From: G963664935 sp963664935
Lineage (GTDB): Bacteria > Pseudomonadota > Gammaproteobacteria > Methylococcales > G963664935
DNA length: 64,000 bases
NCBI GenBank assembly: GCA_963664935.2
Contig: CAXXSE010000007.1
Location: forward strand, 1,488,001 to 1,552,000
Direction: 5' to 3'
The notes under the pieces were generated by a model, which was given only the letters and a program-made list of their open reading frames with translations, made no database searches and was not told the DNA's origin. Shown in pieces: positions 29,195 through 38,086 of this stretch (within the stretch, counting starts at the first letter, position 1; every line of letters begins with the position of its first letter). The position numbers were made by a program, and so were the translations under genes.

Positions 29195-29929
29195 TCAGAT
29201 GGGCTCGATAATGAGTGATTCACCTTCCAAATAAACTTGTACCGGCTTCCCGAGCAGTGATGCATCGAGATGTTCACCGATCTTAAAATATCCGCCGATG
29301 GAAACGATTTCCGCTCTGAAATCCTGACAGAAAATACGACTTTCCAAGTTCCCCTTCACGCCCGCCAATGCCCGTCCGCGCAACGTTCCATAGATATGAA
29401 TGTTACCGTCGGCCATTATCTCCGCCCCATGACTCACTTGTGACAGGACAATTAAGTCAGCACCAGCGGTATACACTTTTTGACCGGATCGAATTGGCCG
29501 ATCAATTATCCGCGCCGAATTCCGTGTCTCCCGCGGTTCTTCGCGATTAACCAAAGGTTCCCGATCCACGGATTCGGGTTTTTGCTTGGATCTGGCGTCC
29601 GAGAGCACGGCCAAGTCCACCGATCTCGCATTTTCATTGTAGGCTTCATTGCCACCCCGGACACCCACGGGATTCATTCCGTAGCCCTTTAACATTGAAA
29701 TCAACTCAGAAAAATTCAGTTCCGTTTTTTTCTCCACCAATTCACGAAGGTCAATAATAACAGGGGCATTGATGAAGAAATCAGGCGCCAGATGAACCTT
29801 CTCCATCAATTGGTTAGACATTTCTTCAAGATCATTACCCAACAATTTAAGCAAGGGTAACGTCACGGAACTACTTTTTATTTCAATCACGGAGGGAGAC
29901 GACGGGTGGTAATTCGGATTATCGGACAT
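29195..29929 (-). CDS. minC: Septum site-determining protein MinC
   Basis: 244 residues. FtsZ assembly inhibitor. An N-terminal domain (about 1-105, LELIMEK-type region with VRGG at its end) is joined by a variable linker to the beta-helical C-terminal domain (VYTAGADLIVLSQVSHGAEI, GNIHIYGTLRGRALAG, RIFCQDFRAEIVSIGG). First gene of the operon. An IS starts 79 bases upstream of the start codon, so the native promoter may be displaced; a small stem CCCTTTTCCGAAAAGGG lies in the gap at 29985-30001. Confidence 0.96.
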   Translation of the reverse strand: MSDNPNYHPSSPSVIEIKSSSVTLPLLKLLGNDLEEMSNQLMEKVHLAPDFFINAPVIIDLRELVEKKTELNFSELISMLKGYGMNPVGVRGGNEAYNENARSVDLAVLSDARSKQKPESVDREPLVNREEPRETRNSARIIDRPIRSGQKVYTAGADLIVLSQVSHGAEIMADGNIHIYGTLRGRALAGVKGNLESRIFCQDFRAEIVSIGGYFKIGEHLDASLLGKPVQVYLEGESLIIEPI

Positions 29930-30007
29930 CCGGACGATTCAATTTTCTAAATTAATTCCATGAATCCGGACCGCATTTTAGCACCCCTTTTCCGAAAAGG
30001 GTAATGA

Positions 30008-31423
30008 AGTCTTGTCCAATATGAAATGGCCCTGAACGGGAGCCGTGATTCCAACGTGAAACGGCCCTGTACCTGAGGAGTAATTTCTGCTCATGATGGT
30101 CACCTATGGTGATCTATATGAGTGACAAAAAGATAAAAACATTGGATGACGTCCGCATCTTTCTCGAAGGAACTGTGGAGGTTGAGTTTTCAATTACCAA
30201 CAAGGAAGAGCGCTACCAGTGGATTCGGCGTACATTGGTCAAATTCAGTTATATCTCTTGCAGCAAGAACGGTAAGGGATTGATCATCCGCTATCTGGAG
30301 CAGGTGAGTGGCTATTCTCCACGGCAAGTGAAACGGCTGGTACAGCAATACAAAAAAACCGGATACATCAAGCGCCAACAGCGTACAGCATCGGGATTTG
30401 AACGCTTCTACCGCCCTGAGGACGCAGTGCTGTTAGCTGAGACCGACAAGCTCCATGGGACACTCTGCGGTGCAGCCACCAAGAAGATCTGTGAGCGGAT
30501 GCTTTTGATCTATGAGGATTATCGCTATGAGCGCTTAGCAAAGATTTCGGTTGCCCATCTCTATAATCTTCGTCATTCTACGTGTTATCAACGACAGCGC
30601 CGCCAGTTTGATAAAACCGCTTCAAAACGCTCTCAGATAGGCGAGCGACGAAAACCCAATTCAGAAGGTAAACCAGGCTTTCTACGGATCGACACAGTCC
30701 ATCAGGGCGACCTGGATGGGATCAAAGGGGTTTACCATATCAATGCGGTTGATGAAGTCACGCAATTTGAATGTATATTCTCCGTAGAACGGATTACTGA
30801 GCGTTTCATGATTCCGGTCCTGGAGATGCTGATCGAAATCTTCCCTTTTGTCATCCTGGCATTTCACGCGGATAACGGTTCGGAATACATCAATCATACC
30901 GTGGCAAAACTGCTCGGAAAGCTCCATATTGACCTGACCAAATCACGCCCACGCCATTCCAACGACAATGCACTCGCCGAGTCCAAGAACGGAACCATCA
31001 TCCGCAAACATCTGGGGTACGACCATATCCCGGGGTACTGGGCGCCTCAACTTAATGAATTTCACAGAGAGTATTTCAACCCCTATATCAACTTCCATCG
31101 TCCTTGCTTTTTTCCTGTCCCAAAAGAAGACAACAAAGGAAAGGTGAAAAAGAGCTATCCCTACAAGTTAATGATGACACCCTACGAGAAGCTCAAATCA
31201 TTACCTGATGCAAACCAATATCTCAAACTGGGAACCACCTTTAAAAAGCTGGATGCAATTGCCTTCTCAATCAGCGACAATGACGCAGTCAAACAGATGA
31301 ATGAGGCCAAACGTAAACTTTTCAAAACCATCTTTGAGCAGGAGCGGAGTATTGCCTGATTTGCCTCTTCAGGTAGATTCTCTACCCCTCTGTTTCAGGG
31401 CCATTTATAGATTGGAATAGACT
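30008..31423 (+). mobile_element. Complete rve-type insertion sequence, likely parent of the family B miniature elements
   Basis: About 1.4 kb. Ends: AGTCTTGTCCAATATG and, inward on the other strand, AGTCTATTCCAATCTA, both followed by AAATGGCCCTGAA. The direct repeat ATGAAGT is found at 30004-30010 and 31424-31430, overlapping the first bases of the left end. It carries one intact transposase. Inserted between minC and the VanZ gene. Confidence 0.9.
30118..31359 (+). CDS. Transposase with integrase (rve) core
   Basis: About 413 residues from ATG 30118 (MSDKKIKTLDDVRIF); an in-frame start at 30106 also exists. An N-terminal helix-turn-helix region (SGYSPRQVKRLVQQYKKTG) is followed by the DDE core: FLRIDTVHQGD (Asp), AFHADNGSEYIN (Asp) and DNALAESKNGTIIRK (Glu). 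All catalytic residues are in place and the frame is intact, so it is probably active and could mobilise the two 227-bp elements at 19.3 and 63.3 kb. Family not named with certainty. Confidence 0.9.
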   Translation: MSDKKIKTLDDVRIFLEGTVEVEFSITNKEERYQWIRRTLVKFSYISCSKNGKGLIIRYLEQVSGYSPRQVKRLVQQYKKTGYIKRQQRTASGFERFYRPEDAVLLAETDKLHGTLCGAATKKICERMLLIYEDYRYERLAKISVAHLYNLRHSTCYQRQRRQFDKTASKRSQIGERRKPNSEGKPGFLRIDTVHQGDLDGIKGVYHINAVDEVTQFECIFSVERITERFMIPVLEMLIEIFPFVILAFHADNGSEYINHTVAKLLGKLHIDLTKSRPRHSNDNALAESKNGTIIRKHLGYDHIPGYWAPQLNEFHREYFNPYINFHRPCFFPVPKEDNKGKVKKSYPYKLMMTPYEKLKSLPDANQYLKLGTTFKKLDAIAFSISDNDAVKQMNEAKRKLFKTIFEQERSIA

Positions 31424-31506
31424 ATGAAGTGAACTCTACGGGATGCAATACCAGGGGATATACCAATAACTAAATGATAAATAGTCATTAATTGTATTTT
31501 AGCTTA

Positions 31507-31887
31507 CTATGAGCACGATTCTCGAACAGCTACCGTCACCTCCTTCCGATGGAGCCACGCTATCATAAGACCAGCCCCGATTGTATCGGCAATCCAATCG
31601 AAAACATCCGATGATCGTCCGGGGACAAAGGATTGGTGCCATTCATCGCTTAACCCGAATACAATGCAGTACACTAGTGCCGTGATGGTTAACGATAATC
31701 GGCGATTGAAAAATATAGAAAAACAGCGCCAGGATAACCATCCCATCACAGCGTAGGCGATGGCATGGATAAGTTTATCCTGGTGGGGGAACGACAGAGG
31801 GCTGGGTAACGAAGGCTGATCGGATAGCCAGTAAATCAGGCCGCTGTATGCCACTAAGAAGATTATGTCTCGAAGCTTTAGTATCAT
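31507..31887 (-). CDS. VanZ-like membrane protein
   Basis: 126 residues, three or four membrane segments, with the VanZ-type signature HQDKLIHAIAYAVMGWLSW and GLSDEWHQSFVPGRSSDVFDWIADTIGA. The function of chromosomal VanZ-like proteins is not settled. The start codon on this strand shares the tetramer CATG with the start of the divergent DUF455 gene. Confidence 0.88.
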   Translation of the reverse strand: MILKLRDIIFLVAYSGLIYWLSDQPSLPSPLSFPHQDKLIHAIAYAVMGWLSWRCFSIFFNRRLSLTITALVYCIVFGLSDEWHQSFVPGRSSDVFDWIADTIGAGLMIAWLHRKEVTVAVRESCS

Positions 31888-32716
31888 GAAGAGTTACTCA
31901 ATTTTTGAATTTGCTGAGCAATGCTTGCATTCAGATTCGATTCAACAAAAGTTGGATCTCACCGCCACGGCCGCTGGGTTATGGCAAGAAGGACAATTCG
32001 AATGTGATTTCGAGAAGCCACCGAAACCTATTTCCGCCACCCGTTTTTCCAAGCGTCCCGAATTGGTCGATCCTCGCGAACTCCCGCGCAGGAGTATGGC
32101 GAGCAATGAAGGGCGTATCGCATTATTGCACGCCGTCGCTCATATCGAATTCTATGCTATACATTTAGCCTGGGATATTATTTACCGTTTTCAGAATATG
32201 CCCCAACGTTTTTATGGCGATTGGCTGGGTGTTGCCACTGAGGAAGCTAAACATTTTTCGCTGATTAGGAAACGGTTACGGGAGCTGAATTCCGATTACG
32301 GATTGCTCCCCGCCCATCGTGGTTTATGGGAAGTGGCGGAGGACACCGATCATGATCTTCTAGCGCGCTTGGCGCTGGTGCCCCGGTATATGGAAGCCCG
32401 AGGTTTGGATGTAACACCAAGGATGATCGAAAAATTGCGTGGTGTTGGAGATTATAGCAGTGCTCAAATTTTAGTCACTATAGTCAATGACGAGGTTGGG
32501 CATGTTCTGATTGGATCACGATGGTTCCACACGGTATGCGCGCAAAGGAAGTTAGATCCGGAACAAACCTATTTCGATCTATTGAACGAATTCTTGAGAG
32601 GAACGATTCGAGGACCTTTTAATCATGGTTTTCGGAAACGCGCCGGTTTTAGCGACGCGGAAATCCAGCGTCTGGAAGCACTCGGTAAAACGCCCAGTAC
32701 CTCAAACCCTAAATAA
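31886..32716 (+). CDS. DUF455 ferritin-like protein
   Basis: About 276 residues. A four-helix ferritin-like di-metal fold is indicated by conserved HAVAHIEFYAIHLAWD and ATEEAKHFSLI and, later, IVNDEVGHVLIG, which provide Glu and His ligands. The DUF455 family is related to MiaE-type diiron proteins; reaction unknown. I place the start at 31886 (MKSYSIFEFAEQCL), with 31865 as alternative. The last codons (STSNPK and TAA) lie in the left arm of a palindromic element, so the native C-terminus has probably been replaced. Confidence 0.85.
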   Translation: MKSYSIFEFAEQCLHSDSIQQKLDLTATAAGLWQEGQFECDFEKPPKPISATRFSKRPELVDPRELPRRSMASNEGRIALLHAVAHIEFYAIHLAWDIIYRFQNMPQRFYGDWLGVATEEAKHFSLIRKRLRELNSDYGLLPAHRGLWEVAEDTDHDLLARLALVPRYMEARGLDVTPRMIEKLRGVGDYSSAQILVTIVNDEVGHVLIGSRWFHTVCAQRKLDPEQTYFDLLNEFLRGTIRGPFNHGFRKRAGFSDAEIQRLEALGKTPSTSNPK

Positions 32717-32854
32717 CCCGTAAAATAGGAGAGTAAAAATGAGTGATAACAAGGCAAACAAATGCAGGAATATGGGTATCTTTCAAGTTTGTTTAACGCA
32801 GTTATCGATCATTTAGGCCTCCTATTTTATGCGTTAATTAGGGTTTGAGGTACT
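32696..32854. repeat. 159-bp palindromic element between convergent genes
   Basis: Left arm AGTACCTCAAACCCTAAATA and right arm (other strand) AGTACCTCAAACCCTAATTA; pairing continues with TAAAATAGGAG in both and GATAAC further in. Each arm contains stop codons for the gene entering it and an AGGAG with a nearby ATG: left mini-frame MSDNKANKCRNMGIF (25 codons in all), right mini-frame MIDNCVKQT. A half copy is at 25959-26088. Confidence 0.9.
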
Positions 32855-33505
32855 CTCCAAAGACTTGATAAAGGAATCCGCCTCTTTGATCGATTTTTCC
32901 ATTTCTTTAATCAAAGTTGAAATGTCGGTTTTCACCGTTGCAAGTTCAGATTTGAGCGCCGCGATAGCTTGGGCATTGAGGTTATGTTTTAAGTAAAGCA
33001 CTTGATCGCGGAAGGCCGAAAGTACGGGTTCAATTTTGGATTCGGCGCGCTTCATGGATTTAATCAGTTGAGCGTAACGTGTTTTAGTCGCCGATAATTT
33101 ACGCTGACTATTTCTGCGTAACGACGGGTTGCTATATTGCTCTAATTCAATTCCCCATTCAGCAAAGAGGGCTTCCGCCACGTCTTCAACTTCGGTGATC
33201 CGAAAGCGGATATCGTTTGCCTTAGCTTCGCTTTCATCGAATTCCGATTTCAGGTTATCGTATTTGTCCTGGAGTTCTCCACCCTTGAAATTAGTTATTG
33301 CGCTAAATTTTTCCAAGGCCGATTGGAATTGCTGCTTGGCCTCTTCCTGGCTATCCCGGGCTTTTTGAACGCGGTGAACCAGGATGTCCCGCTTATGGTA
33401 CCCGACGGAATCCATTGCTTTATAGTACGTTGACGAACAAGCTGTCAGCGTTATTAGGAGGAGTGCTCCCGGTATCGTTTTAGCGTGGTTTAAAAATAAC
33501 TTCAT
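32834..33505 (-). CDS. DUF2959 lipoprotein
   Basis: 223 residues with a lipoprotein signal (LITLTAC, Cys at 23), then coiled-coil-rich sequence (QKARDSQEEAKQQFQSALEKF and several later heptad stretches). DUF2959 members are periplasmic lipoproteins of unknown role. The C-terminal ESTSNPN and TAA are encoded by the right arm of the palindromic element. The gene begins 7 bases after the AbrB-type gene. Confidence 0.88.
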   Translation of the reverse strand: MKLFLNHAKTIPGALLLITLTACSSTYYKAMDSVGYHKRDILVHRVQKARDSQEEAKQQFQSALEKFSAITNFKGGELQDKYDNLKSEFDESEAKANDIRFRITEVEDVAEALFAEWGIELEQYSNPSLRRNSQRKLSATKTRYAQLIKSMKRAESKIEPVLSAFRDQVLYLKHNLNAQAIAALKSELATVKTDISTLIKEMEKSIKEADSFIKSLESTSNPN

Positions 33506-33512
33506 CCCTTAT

Positions 33513-33848
33513 TCATGCCTGTTGAGTCTGTGGAAAATTAAAATCTTTTCGGTTCTCGATTTTGAAGCCGTTAAAATTATGCGAACAATTCAAATGTAGC
33601 CAATGCTCATCAGAACTTTCTTCTTTGCGTTGCTTGAATAAAATGTCAACCAAGTCATCGTCAGGTTTCAGGTACTTACTTACTCTTTCCTGCACGTGTT
33701 TGACTGGCGTTGCGATGGGTGATATCTCGATATGATCATCCTTTAAGGCAATCATCACACCTTCGCCTACCTTCAAACCCAGCGCTTTGCGAAATTGGGT
33801 CGGTATAACCAATCTTCCAGATTTTCCTAAAGTGATTAATTGACTCAT
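33513..33848 (-). CDS. AbrB/SpoVT-type DNA-binding protein, antitoxin-like
   Basis: The first 45 residues form a swapped-hairpin AbrB domain (LITLGKSGRLVIPTQFRKALGLKVGEGVMI). Antitoxins of this type are about 80 residues; this one is 111 and its tail (SHNFNGFKIENRKDFNFPQ) is not family-like, so a frameshift or fusion probably changed the end. No PIN or MazF partner follows; a lipoprotein gene does. Orphan antitoxin is the likeliest reading. Confidence 0.7.
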   Translation of the reverse strand: MSQLITLGKSGRLVIPTQFRKALGLKVGEGVMIALKDDHIEISPIATPVKHVQERVSKYLKPDDDLVDILFKQRKEESSDEHWLHLNCSHNFNGFKIENRKDFNFPQTQQA

Positions 33849-33944
33849 GATCCGTGCCTTATATTACTTATTGACACTTTTATTATATTGGAATAATTTA
33901 AGTAATGGCAATTATGTCGTACTCGGTTCCATAAATACGGGCCA

Positions 33945-34007
33945 GTTTTGATCCGGCCAAAATCCACTCTTCCGCGGTAAGCCCTCTATTATCTGATAGC
34001 CTCCTAG
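33945..34007. repeat. Solo right end of family A miniature element
   Basis: Matches the right arm of the 21.2-kb copy (CCAAAATCCACTCTTCCGCG, then a variant of the terminal AGCCTCCTAG). No left arm is seen. Confidence 0.65.
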
Positions 34008-34168
34008 GCATACTAACTTCCTACCAAAAACTTTTACTTGCCAGAGTTATAGCGCATAAATAAATCTGTCCCCTTTTCCGCTCCCGCTCCGGTCGAGTTC
34101 TTTAAAGAACCGTGAACGGTTATATAATAGATTCCTATGTTCAGATTGTATGATCCTTTTTAATCGCT

Positions 34169-34792
34169 ATGACCTCGGGGATATTATTTATTATATCGGC
34201 GCCTTCGGGCGCCGGCAAAACCAGTCTGGTAACTTCTTTGAGGCGTTGCGTCAATGGATTGGTGGTTTCGATTTCCCATACCACCCGATCACCACGGCCT
34301 GGAGAAACCGACGAGCAAGACTATTTTTTTGTTGACCGGGAAGATTTCAAAAAAATGATAGCCGAGGATGGATTCCTGGAATTCGCGGAGGTTTTTGGTC
34401 ATAGCTACGGAACGGCGGAAAAAACCGTAACAAAAGCGCTAAAGGACCAATGCGATGTGATATTAGAAATCGATTGGCAAGGCGCCGAACAGGTCCTCAA
34501 GAAAATACCGGACGCGGTTTCCATTTTTATTATCCCGCCATCTTTGATTGAGCTTGAACAACGTCTCAAGGGGAGGGCTCAGGATAGTGACGAAGTTATT
34601 AAGGGACGGATGTCTAACGCCTTGGCTGAAATCTCACATTTCGGTGAATACGAATTTTTGATTGTTAACGACGATTTCGATCAGGCTTTAGAGCAACTTA
34701 AGAATATTGTCCTGGCTTCCCGTCTTAAACGGCAACGGCAGATTCCACGGTTACAGCCCTTGCTTGACGATTTCTTAGTCCGTAATAAATAA
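34169..34792 (+). CDS. gmk: Guanylate kinase
   Basis: 207 residues. Phosphorylates GMP to GDP. P-loop SAPSGAGKTSL near residue 10, then SHTTRSPRPGE and DYFFVDREDF (GMP binding), EIDWQGAEQV, and the lid region. Usual length, intact. In many gammaproteobacteria rpoZ follows gmk; here the DUF523 gene follows after 6 bases instead. Confidence 0.97.
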   Translation: MTSGILFIISAPSGAGKTSLVTSLRRCVNGLVVSISHTTRSPRPGETDEQDYFFVDREDFKKMIAEDGFLEFAEVFGHSYGTAEKTVTKALKDQCDVILEIDWQGAEQVLKKIPDAVSIFIIPPSLIELEQRLKGRAQDSDEVIKGRMSNALAEISHFGEYEFLIVNDDFDQALEQLKNIVLASRLKRQRQIPRLQPLLDDFLVRNK

Positions 34793-34798
34793 GGTTTT

Positions 34799-35533
34799 GT
34801 GGATAGGAAAAAAATCCGCCTCGGTATCAGTAGTTGCCTACTGGGTGAGCCGGTCAGATACGATGGCCTGCACCGAAAAAACTCCTACATAGTCGATATA
34901 CTAAGCCGAAATTTTGAATTCGTTTCTATTTGCCCCGAAATGGCTATAGGGATGGGTGTGCCCAGGCCGCCAATCCAGTTGGTGGCGTGGGGTCAAAATG
35001 ATATTCGGGCCGTCGGCGTGAAAAATCGGGAATTAAATGTAACCGAAGCGCTAATGGAATTCGGCCGGGTGACCGCCGGAAAACTTAACAATATTAGAGG
35101 ATATATTTTAAAAAGTGGATCGCCAAGCTGTGGTAAAAAGGCGAAAACCTACACTCGGGAAGGAAAATTACTGGGTGATGAAGCAGGGCTCTTTGCCCGT
35201 GTATTGATGGAGATCCTCCCTCTATTGCCGGTAGAGGAAGAAAAACCGCTGGACGATATTTTTTTGCGGAAAAAATTCCTCGACCGGGTTTTCGCCTATG
35301 ATCGTTTGATGGCCCGGGTAGAAGAAGGGGTGACGATAGCCAAGCTGGTGAAATTTCATACCGAAAACAGATTACTCATTCTTTCCAGGAGCCATGACGC
35401 TTATGACCGTCTCGAAGAACTGGTTGCGAACGCGCGGGATCAACCTCTGGCCGGGTTGATGCGAACTTATAGTACCGAGTTTATGAATGCGTTAAATTAT
35501 TCACTCGTCAGTCACGAGTTCTATCCGATTTGA
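34799..35533 (+). CDS. DUF523/DUF1722 (YbgA-like) protein, 3' end cut by IS copy 2
   Basis: The N-terminal DUF523 part has LGISSCLLGEPVRYDG, SICPEMAIGMGVPRPP and SGSPSCGKK; the C-terminal part enters DUF1722 (LVKFHTENRLLILSRSHDAY) but is short. GTG start with AAGG eight bases upstream. The last residues (LVSHEFYPI) and stop come from the left end of the IS. Rejoining across the 7-bp duplication gives only NYSDTPFDLCS and a stop, so the gene had already lost the rest of DUF1722 (relatives are about 320 residues). Function unknown; sulfur or DNA-repair roles proposed for relatives are not shown here. Confidence 0.85.
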   Translation: MDRKKIRLGISSCLLGEPVRYDGLHRKNSYIVDILSRNFEFVSICPEMAIGMGVPRPPIQLVAWGQNDIRAVGVKNRELNVTEALMEFGRVTAGKLNNIRGYILKSGSPSCGKKAKTYTREGKLLGDEAGLFARVLMEILPLLPVEEEKPLDDIFLRKKFLDRVFAYDRLMARVEEGVTIAKLVKFHTENRLLILSRSHDAYDRLEELVANARDQPLAGLMRTYSTEFMNALNYSLVSHEFYPI

Positions 35534-37302
35534 CGTAACTATTCAGGCCCTGAATTCATTTTTTCGATGTGTCACCTCGACCAACGGAAGAAAGTCTTAT
35601 CACCCATTGATAGCTCTGCGCTTTAAGATTGCCCACTGGTGTTCATAAAAGATGAGTAGTGTAGAAAATATAAATCGATAATTACGACTAGACATTTGCT
35701 AAAAAAACACGGATCCTTCTTTTCTTTGTAGAAGTACAGATGGAAGGAGGAGACCCCGTGCAACAGTATATTTCTCAGAGTTTAGAAAGCTTTCAAAGCG
35801 TTTTTTCCAGATCGAGTACTTGGTTGTTGTTTTGCGCCATTGTGATTGGATTTATGGGGGCAGGAGAAATGATCGGCGTGACGTCGTTGTGTCGTTTCTG
35901 GCTATTAGATGAACTTGGTTATTACCGCTTGCTCCGTTTTTTTAGATCCAAAGCGTATGTCTATGGGGCGTTGCTCGATGCTTGGCAAGATTTTGTGAAT
36001 CGCCAAGGAAAATCCGTTGAAGTAGCTGGACGAGCGATACTTCTGGGTGACCATACCGCGGTGATCAAAGATGGACGCAAGATGCCCGGCGTGGTATCGA
36101 TGCACGAGTCATCGGAGACGCAAACGAAACCCGGCTATTTTCGGGCCCAATGTTGGGGCAGCATTGGCATCTTGATCGGGTCGTTATCCGCTTGTTTTTG
36201 TTGTCCTTTGCAGCTTCAAATTCATCAGGGATGGGCTCATTTAGGGTTGAACGACGAGCGCGATAATCCATGTCGGATCAAGCTCACCGACCGCTTGGTG
36301 GCCATGGCGATTCATTTTGCGGTGACGAATCACTGTCTGTGTTATTTGGTGTTGGATGCCTTTTTTTCAACCGGGGGCGTATTTCGAGCTTGCCACTATT
36401 ATTCAATCCAGCATCAGGCGCGGTGGGTTGAGGTGCTGGTCAAAGCCAAGAATAGCTATGTGGGTTATTTCCCCGCGCCACCGAAACCCGCCTCTCGACC
36501 CGGACCTCAGCCGCTCTATGGCGAGAAAGTGTGTTTAAGAGAATGCTTCGACCACCTTCATTTGTTTGAGACGGTGACCTGTCAAGTCTACGGTAAAACC
36601 GAATCCATCCGGGTTATGACGCTTACACTGTTATGGCGGCCCATCGCTGATCAGGTGTTATTTATTCTCGCCGTCACCTCAAAAGGCCCAATGGTTCTAA
36701 TGAGTTCCGATTTAACGCTGTCAGCCATTGATGCCGTTGAACTGTATTGTGCTAGAACCCGCATTGAAATCATGTTCGCGATGTTAAAGCATGTGATCGG
36801 CGCCTTTAAATTTCGTTTTTGGACTAAAAAATTGCCAAAACATTCTAGACGCCCCTTTTCCAATCGTCTTCTCAAAGCCCCACAGCCCCAGGATATTCAT
36901 ACCGTTCAAGCGTGCTGGCGAGCCTATGAAATCTTCGTGCTCTGTGCCTCCATTGCCTTGGGATTAATGCAATTGATTGCGCTCCAGTATCAAGATACGA
37001 TTTGGTCTGAGCACTCGCTTTATCTTCGCACTCAATCGCGTGATTTGCCATCGGAGAAAACCGTCAAGCAAATTTTAGCGCCATTGTTCCTCAAACAATT
37101 CTTTCGACTTGAGGAAAATGGCATGATTCAACAGATCCGTGCCCGCTTGATGGCTGTTTCCGATGAAATAGATGACGATTAAACTGAATGAGGCGTTCTA
37201 TGCTCTAATTCTCTGCGATCTTCAAAATTTTTCATCAAACATACTACGATGGAGAGGGTAGTTTTGCCCCGCTTTTCTCGCTGTTAACTCACGACTGCCG
37301 AG
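35504..37302 (+). mobile_element. IS4-like element, copy 2 (intact)
   Basis: Same ends as copy 1 (CTCGTCAGTCACGAGTT and the inverse CTCGGCAGTCGTGAGTT). Flanked by a perfect 7-bp duplication TTATTCA at 35497-35503 and 37303-37309. It differs from copy 1 by only a few bases, including the G that keeps the transposase in frame. Confidence 0.95.
35758..37182 (+). CDS. IS4-like transposase, intact
   Basis: About 474 residues from GTG 35758, which follows AAGGAGG (35744-35750); the longer frame begins at ATG 35740. Catalytic residues: Asp in GDHTAVIKDG, Asp in VLDAFFSTGG, Glu in YCARTRIEIMFAMLK (YREK pattern). Full length and probably active. The 7-bp target duplications in this window are its footprint. 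Confidence 0.93.
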   Translation: MQQYISQSLESFQSVFSRSSTWLLFCAIVIGFMGAGEMIGVTSLCRFWLLDELGYYRLLRFFRSKAYVYGALLDAWQDFVNRQGKSVEVAGRAILLGDHTAVIKDGRKMPGVVSMHESSETQTKPGYFRAQCWGSIGILIGSLSACFCCPLQLQIHQGWAHLGLNDERDNPCRIKLTDRLVAMAIHFAVTNHCLCYLVLDAFFSTGGVFRACHYYSIQHQARWVEVLVKAKNSYVGYFPAPPKPASRPGPQPLYGEKVCLRECFDHLHLFETVTCQVYGKTESIRVMTLTLLWRPIADQVLFILAVTSKGPMVLMSSDLTLSAIDAVELYCARTRIEIMFAMLKHVIGAFKFRFWTKKLPKHSRRPFSNRLLKAPQPQDIHTVQACWRAYEIFVLCASIALGLMQLIALQYQDTIWSEHSLYLRTQSRDLPSEKTVKQILAPLFLKQFFRLEENGMIQQIRARLMAVSDEIDDD

Positions 37303-37930
37303 TTATTCAGATACACCATTCGATCTTTGCTCATAGTAGACATTTTGATCGGCAATGTGAATGGGTACGTCTATTAGCTGGAGTTATCCTATCTTTGTAT
37401 ATCATCCCCAATTATCGTGCTATCCGGCTAAAAATCGTTTGAAGCCGTTCCCGACATTCGAATTTTTATCTTCAATGATATTGGGTTGGGTCGAAAGGAG
37501 ACGATTGAACACATCAGAAAACCCGATTGATATGGGAATAAAGAAACTATGGTTTGGAGCACTCTGGTCCTGATGGTAATCCTATAACGATTCAAGCGAT
37601 CCCGATATTTGAAATACCGGAAACTTATATTGAATGGCGGCAAAAGCAGATTGCGTTAGAGAGCAACAACAACCAGCCAAAGCTAATTCCGATTAAGTAA
37701 CGCATTAATCATCGACGATCAGCTGGATGCTGTTATCGTGCATTCGAGTTGTCTTCGGTGACGTTATTCTTTGTAAAAACTAAAATTGATAAAGTAATAA
37801 ACGCTGTGAAGTGCTAAAGTAGATCCGTGATTGCTGCTGAATGAGGTTATAGCAAATTTAGATCGGGGACAAAAGATTATAGGCACAGCATAAGCACTTA
37901 TTTTTAATTGGTTTTTTTATAATATTTGGC
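37303..37930. other. Intergenic with a short gene-like tail
   Basis: A 628-base region between the IS and tRNA-Ser. From about 37542 to the TAA at 37698-37700 one frame reads GLEHSGPDGNPITIQAIPIF and on to EWRQKQIALE and LIPIK, which looks like the C-terminus of a lost gene, perhaps of a phage. The rest shows nothing. Confidence 0.4.
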
Positions 37931-38018
37931 GGAGAGCCGGGGATTCGAACCCCGGGAGGGACGTGAGCCCCTCACTTGATTTCGAGTCAAGCACATTCAA
38001 CCGCTCTGTCAGCTCTCC
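37931..38018 (-). tRNA. tRNA-Ser (CGA)
   Basis: 88 bases forming a class II tRNA on the minus strand: acceptor GGAGAGC pairs with GCTCTCC, D-arm with GAGCGGTTGAA, anticodon stem CTTGA/TCAAG with loop CTCGAAA (anticodon CGA), a long variable arm, and T-arm GGTTCGAATCC. CCA is not encoded. Confidence 0.97.
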
Positions 38019-38086
38019 AAATAAAGCCCAGAAGCTGCCGACATTGAGTCAAGCATGTTTACATTGCGCAACCGGCTATAGCTTTT

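Noticed and set aside
29985..30001. CCCTTTTCCGAAAAGGG as terminator of a gene upstream of minC
   Set aside because: No T tract and no gene ending there; the IS has replaced whatever lay upstream.
32745..32825. 25-codon mini-frame inside the palindromic element as a real gene
   Set aside because: The other copy stops after 15 codons and both lie in a palindrome, so the AGGAG-ATG may be structural; recorded as a property of the element only.
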